34,086 bases of DNA from a delta proteobacterium NaphS2 (GTDB lineage: Bacteria; Desulfobacterota; DSM-4660; Desulfatiglandales; Desulfatiglandaceae), in assembly GCA_000179315.1 (NCBI GenBank), contig ADZZ01000533.1:1-34086 (forward strand), in the 5' to 3' direction. The notes beneath the pieces were generated by a model. The model did no database searches. It saw nothing but the letters and a program-made list of their open reading frames with translations, and had not been told where the DNA came from. The position numbers and the translations under genes were made by a program. Positions 6,057-15,689 of this stretch are shown piece by piece. Positions within the stretch are counted from its first letter, which is position 1, and every line of letters begins with the position of its first letter.

Positions 6057-8258
6057 TCATTTCACCACGAAGTTCACAGAGGCTGTTTCAATGGGAGAAT
6101 CAGAACCAACCGTCCATACCTTGGCCATAGCGCTGTGGATGCCCTTTGAAAGCGGCCACAAGTAGCTTGTGGTCAAAGTTTTGGCCGACAACTTATCATC
6201 CACATACCAGTCAATTCTTGCACCTTGCGGCATGTGGGCCATTTGGAATTGAAACGCTTCATGATCGTCCGGTATGCGCGGATCCATGGCCAGTTGCAGT
6301 CCGTGGGTGGGACTTTGCAGGTATGGACGTCCGGGGGCGGGTTGCGGCACCGGGCGGGCCCCGGGTTCCGTTCCGGGTACGAACCATTCACTGACCGTGA
6401 CGCACCGATGATTATGGGATGTATCGGTTTCAAGGCAGATGTCCCGTTTTTTGAGACGGGGACTCAGATAGAGCGGATGGGTCCGCCGGTTACGGTTGAG
6501 TTCGGCGAAGACACTTCTTAGGACAAGGGCGGGGCCCGATGCTCCGGTGACCCCAAGCGATGGCCGGCGATCCAGGTTTCCCAACCACACCCCGGCCGTG
6601 AAGCGATCATTGTAGCCTACGGCCCAGGCATCACGATAATCACTTGAAGTTCCGGTTTTGACAGCCGTCTGGACGGGAAATCGCAGCAGGCTTCCCCGGC
6701 CGAATTCAAGTTTTCGAGCATCGGGATCCGACAAAATATTGCCGATAAGGGAGGCGGTTTCCGGGGAAAATACCTGTCTTCCCGCGGTTGTCTGAAAGTC
6801 GCTGTTGTCGAAGGTGTTGAGGGCGTTGTAACGCCCTCCCTTTGCCAGCACCGTATAGGCACGTGTCAGTTCCAAAAGGGTGATTTCGCCGTTTCCCAGC
6901 GCCAGCCCCTCACCATAATAATCGGGATGTTGATGGAGGCTTTCTATGCCCAACCGCTTCAAGCAGTCCAGAAAATGGGTGACTTCCACATACTGGATGG
7001 TTCGCACGGCCGGTATATTGAGGGAGTTGCCGAGCGCTTGACGAAGCGGGAGCGCACCGTAATGGATTCGGCTGTAATTGTGATAGGTATGAAGCCCGTG
7101 ACCCACGGATGCGTCCAATGGCAGGTCGTCAATGGGAGTAGCAGCCGTCCAGCCTTTTTCCAGCGCCAGGGAATATAGAAACGGTTTGAGGGTGGATCCC
7201 GGCTGGCGGGGTGTGGTTACCGCATCGATCCAGGTTTCATCGATTTCGCCCGATGATGCACCGCCGTTGACCCATGCCAGGACTTCGTTTCTCTTATGAT
7301 CGACAACCAGTACGGCACCGTTGCGGACCCCTTTTGCCTTGAGATCACAAAGCCTTTGATCCAGGATGCGCTGAATTTTGTTTTGAAGCGAGGCGCTTAA
7401 GGTGGTTCGCAAACGGCGCAATTTGGACAGGCGGGATGGAGGGGTTGTTTCGTAGAGATACTGTACGAAGTGTTCGGCATTTTGGGTGAACGGGGCCTTT
7501 CCGGTGTTTAAAGATATTTCACGAAGCCCCCCATATACCGCTTTATTGATGGATTGTTCCTGAAGCATGCTTCCGGCCAGCCTGAGAATGGGCTTTTCAA
7601 GTCGTTTAGCGTTTTCGTGCGGATTCAGGCGACCGGGCGCCCGTACCATGACCGCCAATGCCATGATTTCCTTAGGGTTCAGCGTATCCAGATCCCGGTC
7701 AAAATAATAATAGGCCGCCTGTACCACTCCCCGCCTTTTTGCGGCGTATGGCACCTGATTGAGGTAGCATTCCAGGATCTGCTCTTTGGAGAACATCTTT
7801 TCAAGACGCAATGCTTCGAAACCCTCCAGCCATCGGGACCAGAGGTTGCGCGGGCGCGGGCGCCAAAGGCGCACCACCTGTTCGGTAATGGTGCTGGCTC
7901 CTCTGACGGCTCGAAATGAACGGATGTTTTGAAAAAGCGCCACGAAACGGGCTTGCCAGTCGACACCATGATGTTCATAAAAGCGCCGGTCTTCGGAAGC
8001 CACAAACGCCTTTTGAAGAAGCGGGGGAATGTCATGAAGCGGCACATAATCATGAATGTTCCATCGGTTCTGATAGGTCACCGTCAATGGAATGCCGTTT
8101 CGGTCCAGGATTTGGACTTTGCGGATATTGCTGTTTTCGAAATTGAGAGAGCAGGGCAGGGGGCGAAGGTCGGCACGGGTCTTCCATGAAAGAACGCCTC
8201 CGGCGCCGATCGGAAGAAGCATGAAAATAAAAAAAAGCGTGATGGTTTTGCGTTTCAT
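6057..8258 (-). CDS. pbpC: Penicillin-binding protein 1C (bifunctional transglycosylase/transpeptidase)
   Basis: This class A PBP polymerises and cross-links peptidoglycan at the outer face of the inner membrane. A signal anchor covers residues 5-24. The GT51 glycosyltransferase domain shows EDRRFYEHHG (89-98, catalytic Glu89) and GASTITEQ (120-127). The transpeptidase domain has STLK with nucleophile Ser355, an SLN motif in GNSLNIP, and KTGTS (534-538). A C-terminal BiPBP_C-like beta domain follows (about 640-733), the hallmark of the 1C subgroup. The length of about 733 aa is normal for the subgroup. The start is set at ATG 8258, although a TTG two codons earlier (8264) is in frame. Neither has a clear ribosome binding site, so translation probably depends on coupling to the alpha-2-macroglobulin gene, which stops 12 bases upstream. 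The same pairing exists in E. coli (yfhM-pbpC). Confidence 0.95.
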   Translation of the reverse strand: MKRKTITLFFIFMLLPIGAGGVLSWKTRADLRPLPCSLNFENSNIRKVQILDRNGIPLTVTYQNRWNIHDYVPLHDIPPLLQKAFVASEDRRFYEHHGVDWQARFVALFQNIRSFRAVRGASTITEQVVRLWRPRPRNLWSRWLEGFEALRLEKMFSKEQILECYLNQVPYAAKRRGVVQAAYYYFDRDLDTLNPKEIMALAVMVRAPGRLNPHENAKRLEKPILRLAGSMLQEQSINKAVYGGLREISLNTGKAPFTQNAEHFVQYLYETTPPSRLSKLRRLRTTLSASLQNKIQRILDQRLCDLKAKGVRNGAVLVVDHKRNEVLAWVNGGASSGEIDETWIDAVTTPRQPGSTLKPFLYSLALEKGWTAATPIDDLPLDASVGHGLHTYHNYSRIHYGALPLRQALGNSLNIPAVRTIQYVEVTHFLDCLKRLGIESLHQHPDYYGEGLALGNGEITLLELTRAYTVLAKGGRYNALNTFDNSDFQTTAGRQVFSPETASLIGNILSDPDARKLEFGRGSLLRFPVQTAVKTGTSSDYRDAWAVGYNDRFTAGVWLGNLDRRPSLGVTGASGPALVLRSVFAELNRNRRTHPLYLSPRLKKRDICLETDTSHNHRCVTVSEWFVPGTEPGARPVPQPAPGRPYLQSPTHGLQLAMDPRIPDDHEAFQFQMAHMPQGARIDWYVDDKLSAKTLTTSYLWPLSKGIHSAMAKVWTVGSDSPIETASVNFVVK

Positions 8259-8270
8259 GATCAAACGAGG

Positions 8271-11200
8271 CTATTTATTCCGGGAAGCTTTTTTCACCAT
8301 GAGTTGGTCGGTTGTGCCGCGTCCGAAAATATCCGGATCATACATCTCTTCGGCATGAACCGGCAGCACCGTGAATTCTCCCGGCGCAATGACCTGGGCC
8401 GTGTAGGAAAGATGATAATTGCCGGCGGGCAGGTATTCCGAGTAGAAACGGGCCGCATTGTGGTGCAATTCCTGGTGATAGAAACTCCATCGGGATATGC
8501 CGTAGCTGAACCAGTCTTCATGTTTGAACCACCAGGAACCGTCTGCAGGTGTATATAAGCCCCGGTCCGCATCCACGGTTGAGGCGGTGCCCAGGTCCCG
8601 ATTCACCGGTTCCAGGCCTCCCGGAACAGGATCGTCCACCACTACGAAGTTGCGCGCCGCAGGCAGGGATAGAAAGAGGTCAACCCTGACCAGATCCCCT
8701 CTCTCAAGCTGCATGGGGTTTTTGAGCAGGTGCCATTTGTCATGTTTCAGCAGATTGTACTCCCGGTGGATTTCCATCCCCGCATTTACATCTTCTGCCC
8801 CCTCTCCCAAAGGGGCATATGAAAGCCGCGTCACGTAATATAAGCGCCCTTGCCCGTCTTTTTCCATGGTGACGGCGGCGGTTTTGCCGGGGCCGGTTTT
8901 TTTTATGGCCCTGGTGAAAGTCTTTGCTTTATGGCGCAGGTCTTGAAAAAGGGCTTCACCCATGAACTCTCCCTCAAAAAGGGTGCGGACGGTGTAATCA
9001 GGGTTTTTGTTTTCAAATTGTTTTGCATAATCCATGAGCCCCTTCATGCAGAAGATGTTGGACTGGGTATTTTCCCAATGATCCGTTTTTTTCCTCGCCT
9101 GGGTGATGAATCGCACCAGCTTGAAAGGAATGTCTCCTACCGCGCTTTTTCCCTGATCGGTGCCCGCATAGGCCACAAGCGCGCTCAAAATGGCGCCATT
9201 GGTCCTTAAAGGTGAGGCAAGAATGCGGGTGAATCCATCATCGATGGGTTCACTGAAGACCATTTTCCCGGCCGATTCATTGCCGTGACCCAGGATCAGT
9301 CCTGCCGCCAGAGTCCGCATTTTCTCCGTTTTGGGGAGCGCAAGGGCCGCCAGGAGGAATTGGGCTTTTCCGAAGAGGCTCATCTCCTTTAAGTGGGGCG
9401 CGTAGCGTTCCAGGTCCGACGGCTCGAGTTTACCCTTTTCCGCCAAGGCCGCCAGTGCCACGGCCCGCACCGTGGACGCCATCCCCTTGGTATAAAAGTC
9501 GGGGACCGTGTTGCGCCGGAGCAATGTCAGAAGGTACGCGTGAAGCCTATCTTGAACCACACGTGGAATTTTGTAGCCTTCTTTTTGAAGCCACGAAAAG
9601 GCCAGGGCCGTATAGGCGCTCAGGTAGGGACTCACATAACGATTCTCGGGGACATAATAGACCATTCCGCCGTTTGGTGCCTGAAAATCGGGGGCCCGTT
9701 GAAGGGTTTTCGATGGCAGCAATTCGCTGTCCGGCCATTTAAAATCGGAAGCAAGGTATCCTTTGAGAGCATTGTAGTGACTGGCTATGACTCCTTTGGT
9801 AAGGATTTGTTCCCAGCAGGTGTATGGGTAGTCTTTCAGGTATTGAAACGCGCCTTCCAGATTCCCCAGCACCGTGGGGGAGACAAGGACCGCAATGCCG
9901 CCCACATCGGTTCGCATCTCCTTTGGAAATTGAACCGTTTCAGCAACCGACGGTTTGGTGGCGCTGCCATACTGGGCGGCTGTTTCGAGGAAATACCGTT
10001 TATTGACCGTGAGGGTGTGTTTGAGGCCGTCTCCGTCCGTTTGGTCCCACGCCTTTGCCGTAAACACGATTTTGCCGGCACCGACCGTCTCGATGGGCAC
10101 CCAGAGGATAAACCGCTCAAAGGGCGAGAGGGAGCGTTCGAAGTTCCGCACCAGGGAAGTTTTATCAGCGGAGGTTTGAATGGGACCCCGCGCCGTAATG
10201 GTCGCTTTCAGGTGGCGCACTTTTGACGTGCGGTTCATGATGCTGAATCCGGCAGCGAATTTGTCTCCGTTAACAACCTGGTTGGGCATGACCGGTCGAA
10301 TTTCCGTGGGTTGGTTGACGCTGAATTTTCCCTGTCCCAAACCCATTCGGTTTCCGGGAGTTACGGCCATGGCCAGAACGCGCCAGCCCGTAAGGTTGTC
10401 CGGTGCATCAAAAGAAAAAGACGCGTTACCCTCCTTGTCGGTGATGATGGAAGGATTCCAGTAGCCGACGAATTTAAACACCGAACGAAGACTGATATCG
10501 GCGCCACCGCCGCCGCCCGTATCGGCACCTTTTTTTTCAAATTTCCGCCGTCCCACCAACCCCATGAGAAGACTGAAATTTTCCATGTCCAGGGCGTCAA
10601 GGGCATAGAATCCCTTGTGCGGATTAAAATAGTCGCTCCCTTTGGCAATCATGTCAAACACGGATTCATCCAGGACAACCACAGCCAGTTCAACGGGCGC
10701 TGATGCGGCTTTTTCCGTGATCTTCGCTTTCAACTTTACGGTGACGCGGCTCCCTGGTTTGTAGCTTTTGTGTTCGGGTGTTACATCTACTTTCAATTCC
10801 GTTCCGGGATCAAAAACACCGGTCTTCACGTAGCCCATGCGAAAGGTCGGTTTCCCGAGATCCACTTCCCCCGGTTTGAGGGGCGGCTTTTCCACGCGTG
10901 GAGAAATGACCACCACGGAGAGGTAGAATCCGGGCGCTTCGTTCTGCGTCACGTTAAAACTGATGGTGGGCGTGCTCCCTTCCAGTGTTTGGACCCAGTG
11001 TCTCAAAACCCCGTATCGTTCGATGGTGACCAGTGCCCTTGCGCCGGGAAAGGGATTCTTGATCAGGTAGCGTGCCTTGTCGCCCGCTGCATAGCGGTTC
11101 TTCTCGGGAATGATCTCCAGGCGGTTATCGGGACTTTCATGCCACACCACCTGCCCTTTACCCACCACCCATTGCATCATGCGCGTGCTGTGGCTCCGTC

Positions 11201-14096
11201 CTTCGGTATCCTTGATAAAAGCCGTTATTCGGTGGGCGCCGGGGTCCCGGGGAGTGATGGAACAGCTGACGGGTTCAGGTCCGGATATGGTTTCCCGTTG
11301 CTCCACATCCATCCATTGATGGACATAGCGGGTGATATAAGCGTTACCGGCACCCTTGACCCGGGCGGCCTTGGTTTCCCTTCTGGCAAGGGTTACCGTG
11401 ATGGGCACCCCTTTTACGGGCATTCCCCGGCTGTCCACCACCAGTAGCTCTACGGAGGCGGGTTGATCCTCTTCCATCACCCAGGCCAGTCGTCGAAGTC
11501 CCACATAACGGTTTCTGGCGGCATAAGGGGCGCGCGCTCTGCCCGCAATGGATTTTCCCCGGTCGTCACGGACCGCGCTTTCTACCATCAATTGGCCGTA
11601 GAGGATCTTGCCCGCCGGCAGTGAAAATCGGGCTTTCGCGTCTCCCTGGGGGTTCAGCTGGTTTTCCGTCTGAAAAACCGTCTCTTCGCGCGGAGCCTTG
11701 GGCAGGGTGGTATCGAATTGAAAATTTTGGAAGGCTTCCGGTTCCGGGATGAGCCTGCGGCTTCTGATAACGGCCGTTACACGGTTGGGCGCATTCCCGT
11801 AAGGCCCTCCCCCGTGAAGTCTGGCGTGGGTTGAGATGAGGACTTCGTTTCCGGTTTCAAAAAGGCGGCCGTTCAAATCGGTGGTGACCTTGAAGGGGGA
11901 TGGTGTGAAATCGCTGACCAGCACCCTCATGGGCGACATTTTCCACTTGGCAAAGGTGGCCGACAGTTCAAACCGGTACCATCCCACTGCGGCGGTCTTG
12001 CGCACCTGAAATTCTCCACTGGCGGCGCCGAAACCGTTGAGTGTGAGATCCTTTATTTCATGGGCCGTTTTTCCCATGGGGTCCAATACCTTGAGGTGGT
12101 ACCCGGAAGAAGGGGGGGGCACGAAAGTATGCTTATCCTGGTTTCTCACGTAGAGCTTGAATTGAATGGTATCTCCGGCACGGTATACGCCCTGGGCAGT
12201 GGTTCCCCAGGCATGCAAGTGCCCGTAACGCTGTTGCATGCGGGGCCAGAGGGTGTTGCCGGATGCGCGGTAGGTATCCACTCGGAAGGGTCCGTCCAGG
12301 GGAAGGATCGCCATCTCCTCCTCTTTTTGAACCCGCACGAAAAGATGGGGTTTTTTCATGCTGTAGGCTTGCAAAGCCGTCAAAACCGGATCAATGGTTT
12401 TGGTTCCCGCCAGCATAACAATGCCGTCGGCATCGGTTGTGCCGTGGGTCAACGGAGAAGGTTGAAAGGGGAGGGCACCGTAAGTGTCACGGTAGATGCA
12501 TACGTCGGCGCCCTCAACGGGGAGGCCGGTGGCAAGATTCGTGACCCAGGCCAGCGCGTTGAAATGACCGATCTTGGCATGGACCTGGTACGGCGTTACC
12601 TGAGCCATGAACCAGGTTTCCCACGGACTCTTTTTGACTTGCGGCCGGCTGTGAACCGTTCCCTGGACCACGCCGGAGGCGTGATCCAGCATTTCACGGA
12701 CTCCCAATGGAATTCTGAAAGCGATGTCCTGAACCTTTGGAACCTGAATGGCTTGTTTCCGCCCGGTTTCTTTTCCATAAACCGTCAACCGGTCGTAGGA
12801 TATGTTCACCTTCTCCAGATTGGTTATCACCAGAGGGACCAGTGAGTCCACACCCTTTTCAAGGACCGCCTGCCCATGGGTGAGAACGAAATTCGGCAGA
12901 CGGTGATCCGTCATGAAGCTTATGTTTATGGGCACTTCAAGAGGGCGCCCGAAGGCATCCCGGAGGTCATGTTTATCGCTTGTGATCCGATAATGGTGAA
13001 ACGCTTTCAATAATTCCGGAATCCAGACTTTGTAGATGTCTCCTTTTTTGTGGGGATAGCCGAGATTTGGGTGTGCGGTCCGGTTGGCCCAGGGGTCATA
13101 ATCGGTGCGCCCTCCGGCCAGATCCGGCGTGAAGGTGACATTCTTTTTGACTTCTTCCGAAGGAACCGGTGAAGAAAAAAGGAGTGCCGCCTGTCTCAGG
13201 GGATCACAGCGGTTCTTAGCGACACCGGAATTATTCGGGGCGATTTTAATGGTTTTACCTCTGTTGTCGGTGCATTCCACCCCTTCAAAGGAAAGGGACG
13301 GGAATGTGGCAAAAGAAACCAGAATCCTTTTCTCAATCCCTTTCTCCGGACCAAGCAAAGAAATGATGCCGGGATCCACGTGAAGCGCCACTTCCGAATC
13401 CGGCGGCAATTCTTTTTCCGGTGCTATCAGCCAGACGCGACGGGCCGTGGCATTGGGATCCGTTGCGGATTGCTTGAAAGGTTTTTCCTTGACGTCCGGG
13501 TCCATTGAAACCGCGGCACCCACCTGCCTGTTTTCCTGGCCTTTTAAAGCAAAAAAGATATGCTTGGCGACGGAATCCTTGAAAATCGGCTGGTTGAAAG
13601 TCAGTCGAATGACCGGCATTCCCGGCGCGGACCATGTCCTGAACCACACGTTGTGCACCTTCGGCCGAACAGTTGTGAAGCTTGTTTTGAAAGGTTTTTC
13701 AAGGGTGGCCCCATCCTGCGATCTGATTCCCGGATGAACGACAATATTGTAAAATGTTGCCGGTGCGAAAGCTGATGTTTCATCCAGCTGACAGGCCAGC
13801 GCCTTGCTGTTGAGCCACCGCCACCGGCAATTGAGGGAAGGGGATATTTCAATGGGGATCTCGGATGCCTTTCGCGCCATGCGCCCCAAGGGCACAACGG
13901 GTCTGTTAAATTGAAACACGATCTGACGGCCCGCGGGTACATCCGTTCCGGAAGGCGTGACGCGCGTGATGCGCAGGGGCGGGGGAGCCGCAGGCGTCTG
14001 ACGAAGGGTCCCTGCCAGGATGAGCAGAATTAGCATAATCAACGAAAAAGTTTTGATGACGGTGCTGACGTAACCCACGACGATTCTCCTGCTCAT
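8271..14096 (-). CDS. yfhM: Bacterial alpha-2-macroglobulin family protein (YfhM-like), 1941 aa
   Basis: This is a periplasmic protease-trapping protein thought to protect the cell when the envelope is breached, working alongside PbpC-mediated peptidoglycan repair. The N-terminus has an Arg-rich start and a hydrophobic segment (about 17-31), with no lipobox Cys, so it is anchored or secreted and not a lipoprotein as in E. coli. Many MG-type beta domains follow. The alpha-2-macroglobulin core is recognised by the segment YWNPSIITDKEGNASFSFDAPD, and the thioester motif CWEQ lies at residues 1427-1430 in the alpha-helical thioester domain. At 1941 aa it is longer than the E. coli protein (about 1650 aa). 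ATG 14096 has no ribosome binding site. An in-frame GTG at 14078 has AGGAG seven bases upstream and may be the true start. It lies between rmuC and pbpC in the same orientation. Confidence 0.93.
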   Translation of the reverse strand: MSRRIVVGYVSTVIKTFSLIMLILLILAGTLRQTPAAPPPLRITRVTPSGTDVPAGRQIVFQFNRPVVPLGRMARKASEIPIEISPSLNCRWRWLNSKALACQLDETSAFAPATFYNIVVHPGIRSQDGATLEKPFKTSFTTVRPKVHNVWFRTWSAPGMPVIRLTFNQPIFKDSVAKHIFFALKGQENRQVGAAVSMDPDVKEKPFKQSATDPNATARRVWLIAPEKELPPDSEVALHVDPGIISLLGPEKGIEKRILVSFATFPSLSFEGVECTDNRGKTIKIAPNNSGVAKNRCDPLRQAALLFSSPVPSEEVKKNVTFTPDLAGGRTDYDPWANRTAHPNLGYPHKKGDIYKVWIPELLKAFHHYRITSDKHDLRDAFGRPLEVPINISFMTDHRLPNFVLTHGQAVLEKGVDSLVPLVITNLEKVNISYDRLTVYGKETGRKQAIQVPKVQDIAFRIPLGVREMLDHASGVVQGTVHSRPQVKKSPWETWFMAQVTPYQVHAKIGHFNALAWVTNLATGLPVEGADVCIYRDTYGALPFQPSPLTHGTTDADGIVMLAGTKTIDPVLTALQAYSMKKPHLFVRVQKEEEMAILPLDGPFRVDTYRASGNTLWPRMQQRYGHLHAWGTTAQGVYRAGDTIQFKLYVRNQDKHTFVPPPSSGYHLKVLDPMGKTAHEIKDLTLNGFGAASGEFQVRKTAAVGWYRFELSATFAKWKMSPMRVLVSDFTPSPFKVTTDLNGRLFETGNEVLISTHARLHGGGPYGNAPNRVTAVIRSRRLIPEPEAFQNFQFDTTLPKAPREETVFQTENQLNPQGDAKARFSLPAGKILYGQLMVESAVRDDRGKSIAGRARAPYAARNRYVGLRRLAWVMEEDQPASVELLVVDSRGMPVKGVPITVTLARRETKAARVKGAGNAYITRYVHQWMDVEQRETISGPEPVSCSITPRDPGAHRITAFIKDTEGRSHSTRMMQWVVGKGQVVWHESPDNRLEIIPEKNRYAAGDKARYLIKNPFPGARALVTIERYGVLRHWVQTLEGSTPTISFNVTQNEAPGFYLSVVVISPRVEKPPLKPGEVDLGKPTFRMGYVKTGVFDPGTELKVDVTPEHKSYKPGSRVTVKLKAKITEKAASAPVELAVVVLDESVFDMIAKGSDYFNPHKGFYALDALDMENFSLLMGLVGRRKFEKKGADTGGGGGADISLRSVFKFVGYWNPSIITDKEGNASFSFDAPDNLTGWRVLAMAVTPGNRMGLGQGKFSVNQPTEIRPVMPNQVVNGDKFAAGFSIMNRTSKVRHLKATITARGPIQTSADKTSLVRNFERSLSPFERFILWVPIETVGAGKIVFTAKAWDQTDGDGLKHTLTVNKRYFLETAAQYGSATKPSVAETVQFPKEMRTDVGGIAVLVSPTVLGNLEGAFQYLKDYPYTCWEQILTKGVIASHYNALKGYLASDFKWPDSELLPSKTLQRAPDFQAPNGGMVYYVPENRYVSPYLSAYTALAFSWLQKEGYKIPRVVQDRLHAYLLTLLRRNTVPDFYTKGMASTVRAVALAALAEKGKLEPSDLERYAPHLKEMSLFGKAQFLLAALALPKTEKMRTLAAGLILGHGNESAGKMVFSEPIDDGFTRILASPLRTNGAILSALVAYAGTDQGKSAVGDIPFKLVRFITQARKKTDHWENTQSNIFCMKGLMDYAKQFENKNPDYTVRTLFEGEFMGEALFQDLRHKAKTFTRAIKKTGPGKTAAVTMEKDGQGRLYYVTRLSYAPLGEGAEDVNAGMEIHREYNLLKHDKWHLLKNPMQLERGDLVRVDLFLSLPAARNFVVVDDPVPGGLEPVNRDLGTASTVDADRGLYTPADGSWWFKHEDWFSYGISRWSFYHQELHHNAARFYSEYLPAGNYHLSYTAQVIAPGEFTVLPVHAEEMYDPDIFGRGTTDQLMVKKASRNK

Positions 14097-14130
14097 ATGA
14101 TAAGGCCGTTAGCAAGCAGTCAATTGGGAA

Positions 14131-15486
14131 TCATTGTGCCCGTTCCGATCCCCCATTTGACGGCTGGAGCTCCTCCACCTTTCTAAGTTTGCGCGAAATG
14201 GCGCGGCTGCGCACCGCCGCCTGATCGATGGTGTTGCCCGCCTCCTGAATTTTCTTTCTGGTCTTGGCCAGGGCATCTCCAAACCGGCCGAATTCGGCTT
14301 TGAGCGTTCCCAGAAGCTCCCATACTTCGCTGGTGCGCTTTTCAATGGCCAGGGTTCGAAAGCCGATCTGGAGGCTGTTCAGAAGGGCCGACAAGGTGGT
14401 GGGACCCGTGACCACCACGCGGTATTCCCGCTGGAGTGCATTGCAGAGACCGGGGCGGCGGAGCACCTCTGCAAAAAGGCCTTCCACCGGAAGAAACATG
14501 ATGGCGAAATCCGTTGTCCGGGGCGGCGCCACATATTTGTTGCGAATGGCTTTGGCCTCGGCTCTGATGCGCATCTCCAGCTGTTTCAGGTATTGGTCGG
14601 CACGATCCTTGTCGGCACGTTCCAGCGCGTCCATCAGATGCTGATAGTCTTCCTGGGGAAATTTTGCATCGATGGGAAGCCATACCACCTGGTTTGGGTC
14701 TTTTCCCTGCCCGGGGAGACGGAGGGCGAATTCCACCCGTTCAAGGCTGTTGTGTCCGGTTGACACATTGGTGTCATATTGGTCCGGCGTCAGAATTTGT
14801 TCAAGTATGGCGGCCAGCCGGACTTCACCCCAGGTGCCGCGGGTCCGCACATTGATGAGGACCCGCTTCAAGTCGCCGACGCCGTTTGCCAGTTGCTGCA
14901 TTTCTCCAAGTCCGCGGTAGACCTGTTCGAGTCTCTGACTGACCTGTTTGAAGGATTCACCAACCCGTTTTTCCAGGTTAATATGCAGCTGTTCATCCAC
15001 TGTTTCCCTGATTTGCTCAAGGTGATTGTTGTTTTCATGGCGAATGCGGTTCAACTGGACGTCCACGGATTTTCGAAGGATTTCCGATTTTTCTTCATTG
15101 AGCCGGGTCAATGCCATGAGTTGCTGAGCAAAAGAATCGAGCTGTGCTTTTTGCATTCCGGCATTTTCAGCCAATCTTCCAAGAAGGCTGTCCGTCATGC
15201 GACTCAAACCGCTCCCCATTTCCTCACGGGCCAGGTGCGCCTGGCGGTCTGTTTCGTTGCGATCCTGGGCGCTTTGTTCATTGATTGCCTTGAAAAGATT
15301 CTGAAGCTGACTGTCCAGCTCTTTTAGGTGCTGGCGAAGGGCGATCATATCTTCCGAGGAATGTTTTCTGAATACCCAAATCAGCACCACGCACAAAAGC
15401 ACCAGGATCATGCTTATGAACATGATCGATGATTGGCCCGGGTGGTCGAAAATCATTTCCGTGACGCTTTGAAGAAGTCGGGACAT
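14131..15486 (-). CDS. rmuC: DNA recombination protein RmuC
   Basis: RmuC family proteins limit DNA rearrangement at inverted repeats in E. coli and are predicted nuclease-like factors. This 451-aa protein has one N-terminal transmembrane helix (about 20-39) and a long coiled coil (about 45-200). The conserved RmuC domain follows (about 205-415), with family segments GTWGEVRLAAILEQIL and FLPVEGLFAEVLRRP. A basic, helical tail ends the protein. Start ATG 15486 gives the usual length and the membrane helix. The alpha-2-macroglobulin gene begins 34 bases downstream, so rmuC, yfhM and pbpC probably form one transcript from the promoter at 15560-15589. Whether RmuC is functionally linked to the two envelope proteins is not known. 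Confidence 0.93.
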   Translation of the reverse strand: MSRLLQSVTEMIFDHPGQSSIMFISMILVLLCVVLIWVFRKHSSEDMIALRQHLKELDSQLQNLFKAINEQSAQDRNETDRQAHLAREEMGSGLSRMTDSLLGRLAENAGMQKAQLDSFAQQLMALTRLNEEKSEILRKSVDVQLNRIRHENNNHLEQIRETVDEQLHINLEKRVGESFKQVSQRLEQVYRGLGEMQQLANGVGDLKRVLINVRTRGTWGEVRLAAILEQILTPDQYDTNVSTGHNSLERVEFALRLPGQGKDPNQVVWLPIDAKFPQEDYQHLMDALERADKDRADQYLKQLEMRIRAEAKAIRNKYVAPPRTTDFAIMFLPVEGLFAEVLRRPGLCNALQREYRVVVTGPTTLSALLNSLQIGFRTLAIEKRTSEVWELLGTLKAEFGRFGDALAKTRKKIQEAGNTIDQAAVRSRAISRKLRKVEELQPSNGGSERAQ

Positions 15487-15495
15487 GTCCGGTTG

Positions 15496-15513
15496 CGCCG
15501 CACGGTTGCGGCG
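15496..15513 (-). other. GC-rich hairpin in the rmuC leader
   Basis: CGCCGC and GCGGCG form a perfect 6-bp stem with a 6-base loop, ending 9 bases before the rmuC ATG. The hairpin occupies the place of the ribosome binding site, and no Shine-Dalgarno sequence is visible there. It might reduce translation initiation (inference). Confidence 0.35.
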
Positions 15514-15559
15514 TTTGTTTTCAGAGGTGGTTCGGGAAGCTTGGCGCTTATTTGGAAGG

Positions 15560-15589
15560 AGTGTAGGAGAAATGGGTGTTCGGTGTCAA
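15560..15589 (-). promoter_or_regulatory. Sigma-70 type promoter of the rmuC-yfhM-pbpC unit
   Basis: On the minus strand TTGACA (15589-15584) is followed after 18 bases by TACACT (15565-15560). It points at rmuC and would give a leader of about 65 bases that includes the GC-rich hairpin. Confidence 0.5.
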
Positions 15590-15602
15590 GGCGGAGATGA
15601 GG

Positions 15603-15656
15603 GAGCCCCCCAAGCGTCTCTTCTTTTTAGGAGGAGAAGAGATGCAGGGAGGGCTC
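15603..15656. repeat. Long interrupted hairpin between rmuC and the porin-like gene
   Basis: Nested inverted repeats line up into one long stem. GAGCCC (15603-15608) pairs with GGGCTC (15651-15656), CCC pairs with GGG across a single-base bulge, and GCGTCTCTTCT (15614-15624) pairs with AGAAGAGATGC (15635-15645) with one G-T. This gives about 20 paired bases around a 10-base loop. There is no T-run on the 3' side in either direction, so it is not a textbook terminator. It may end or stabilise the porin-like transcript, which stops 34 bases to the right, or it may be a repeat element found elsewhere in the genome. Confidence 0.6.
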
Positions 15657-15689
15657 AACCGTTAAATGGACAAGCCATTATTTTTTAGG

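Noticed and set aside
9393-10226. 277-aa plus-strand frame opposite the alpha-2-macroglobulin gene
   Set aside because: It is an antisense shadow of a well-supported gene and matches no family.
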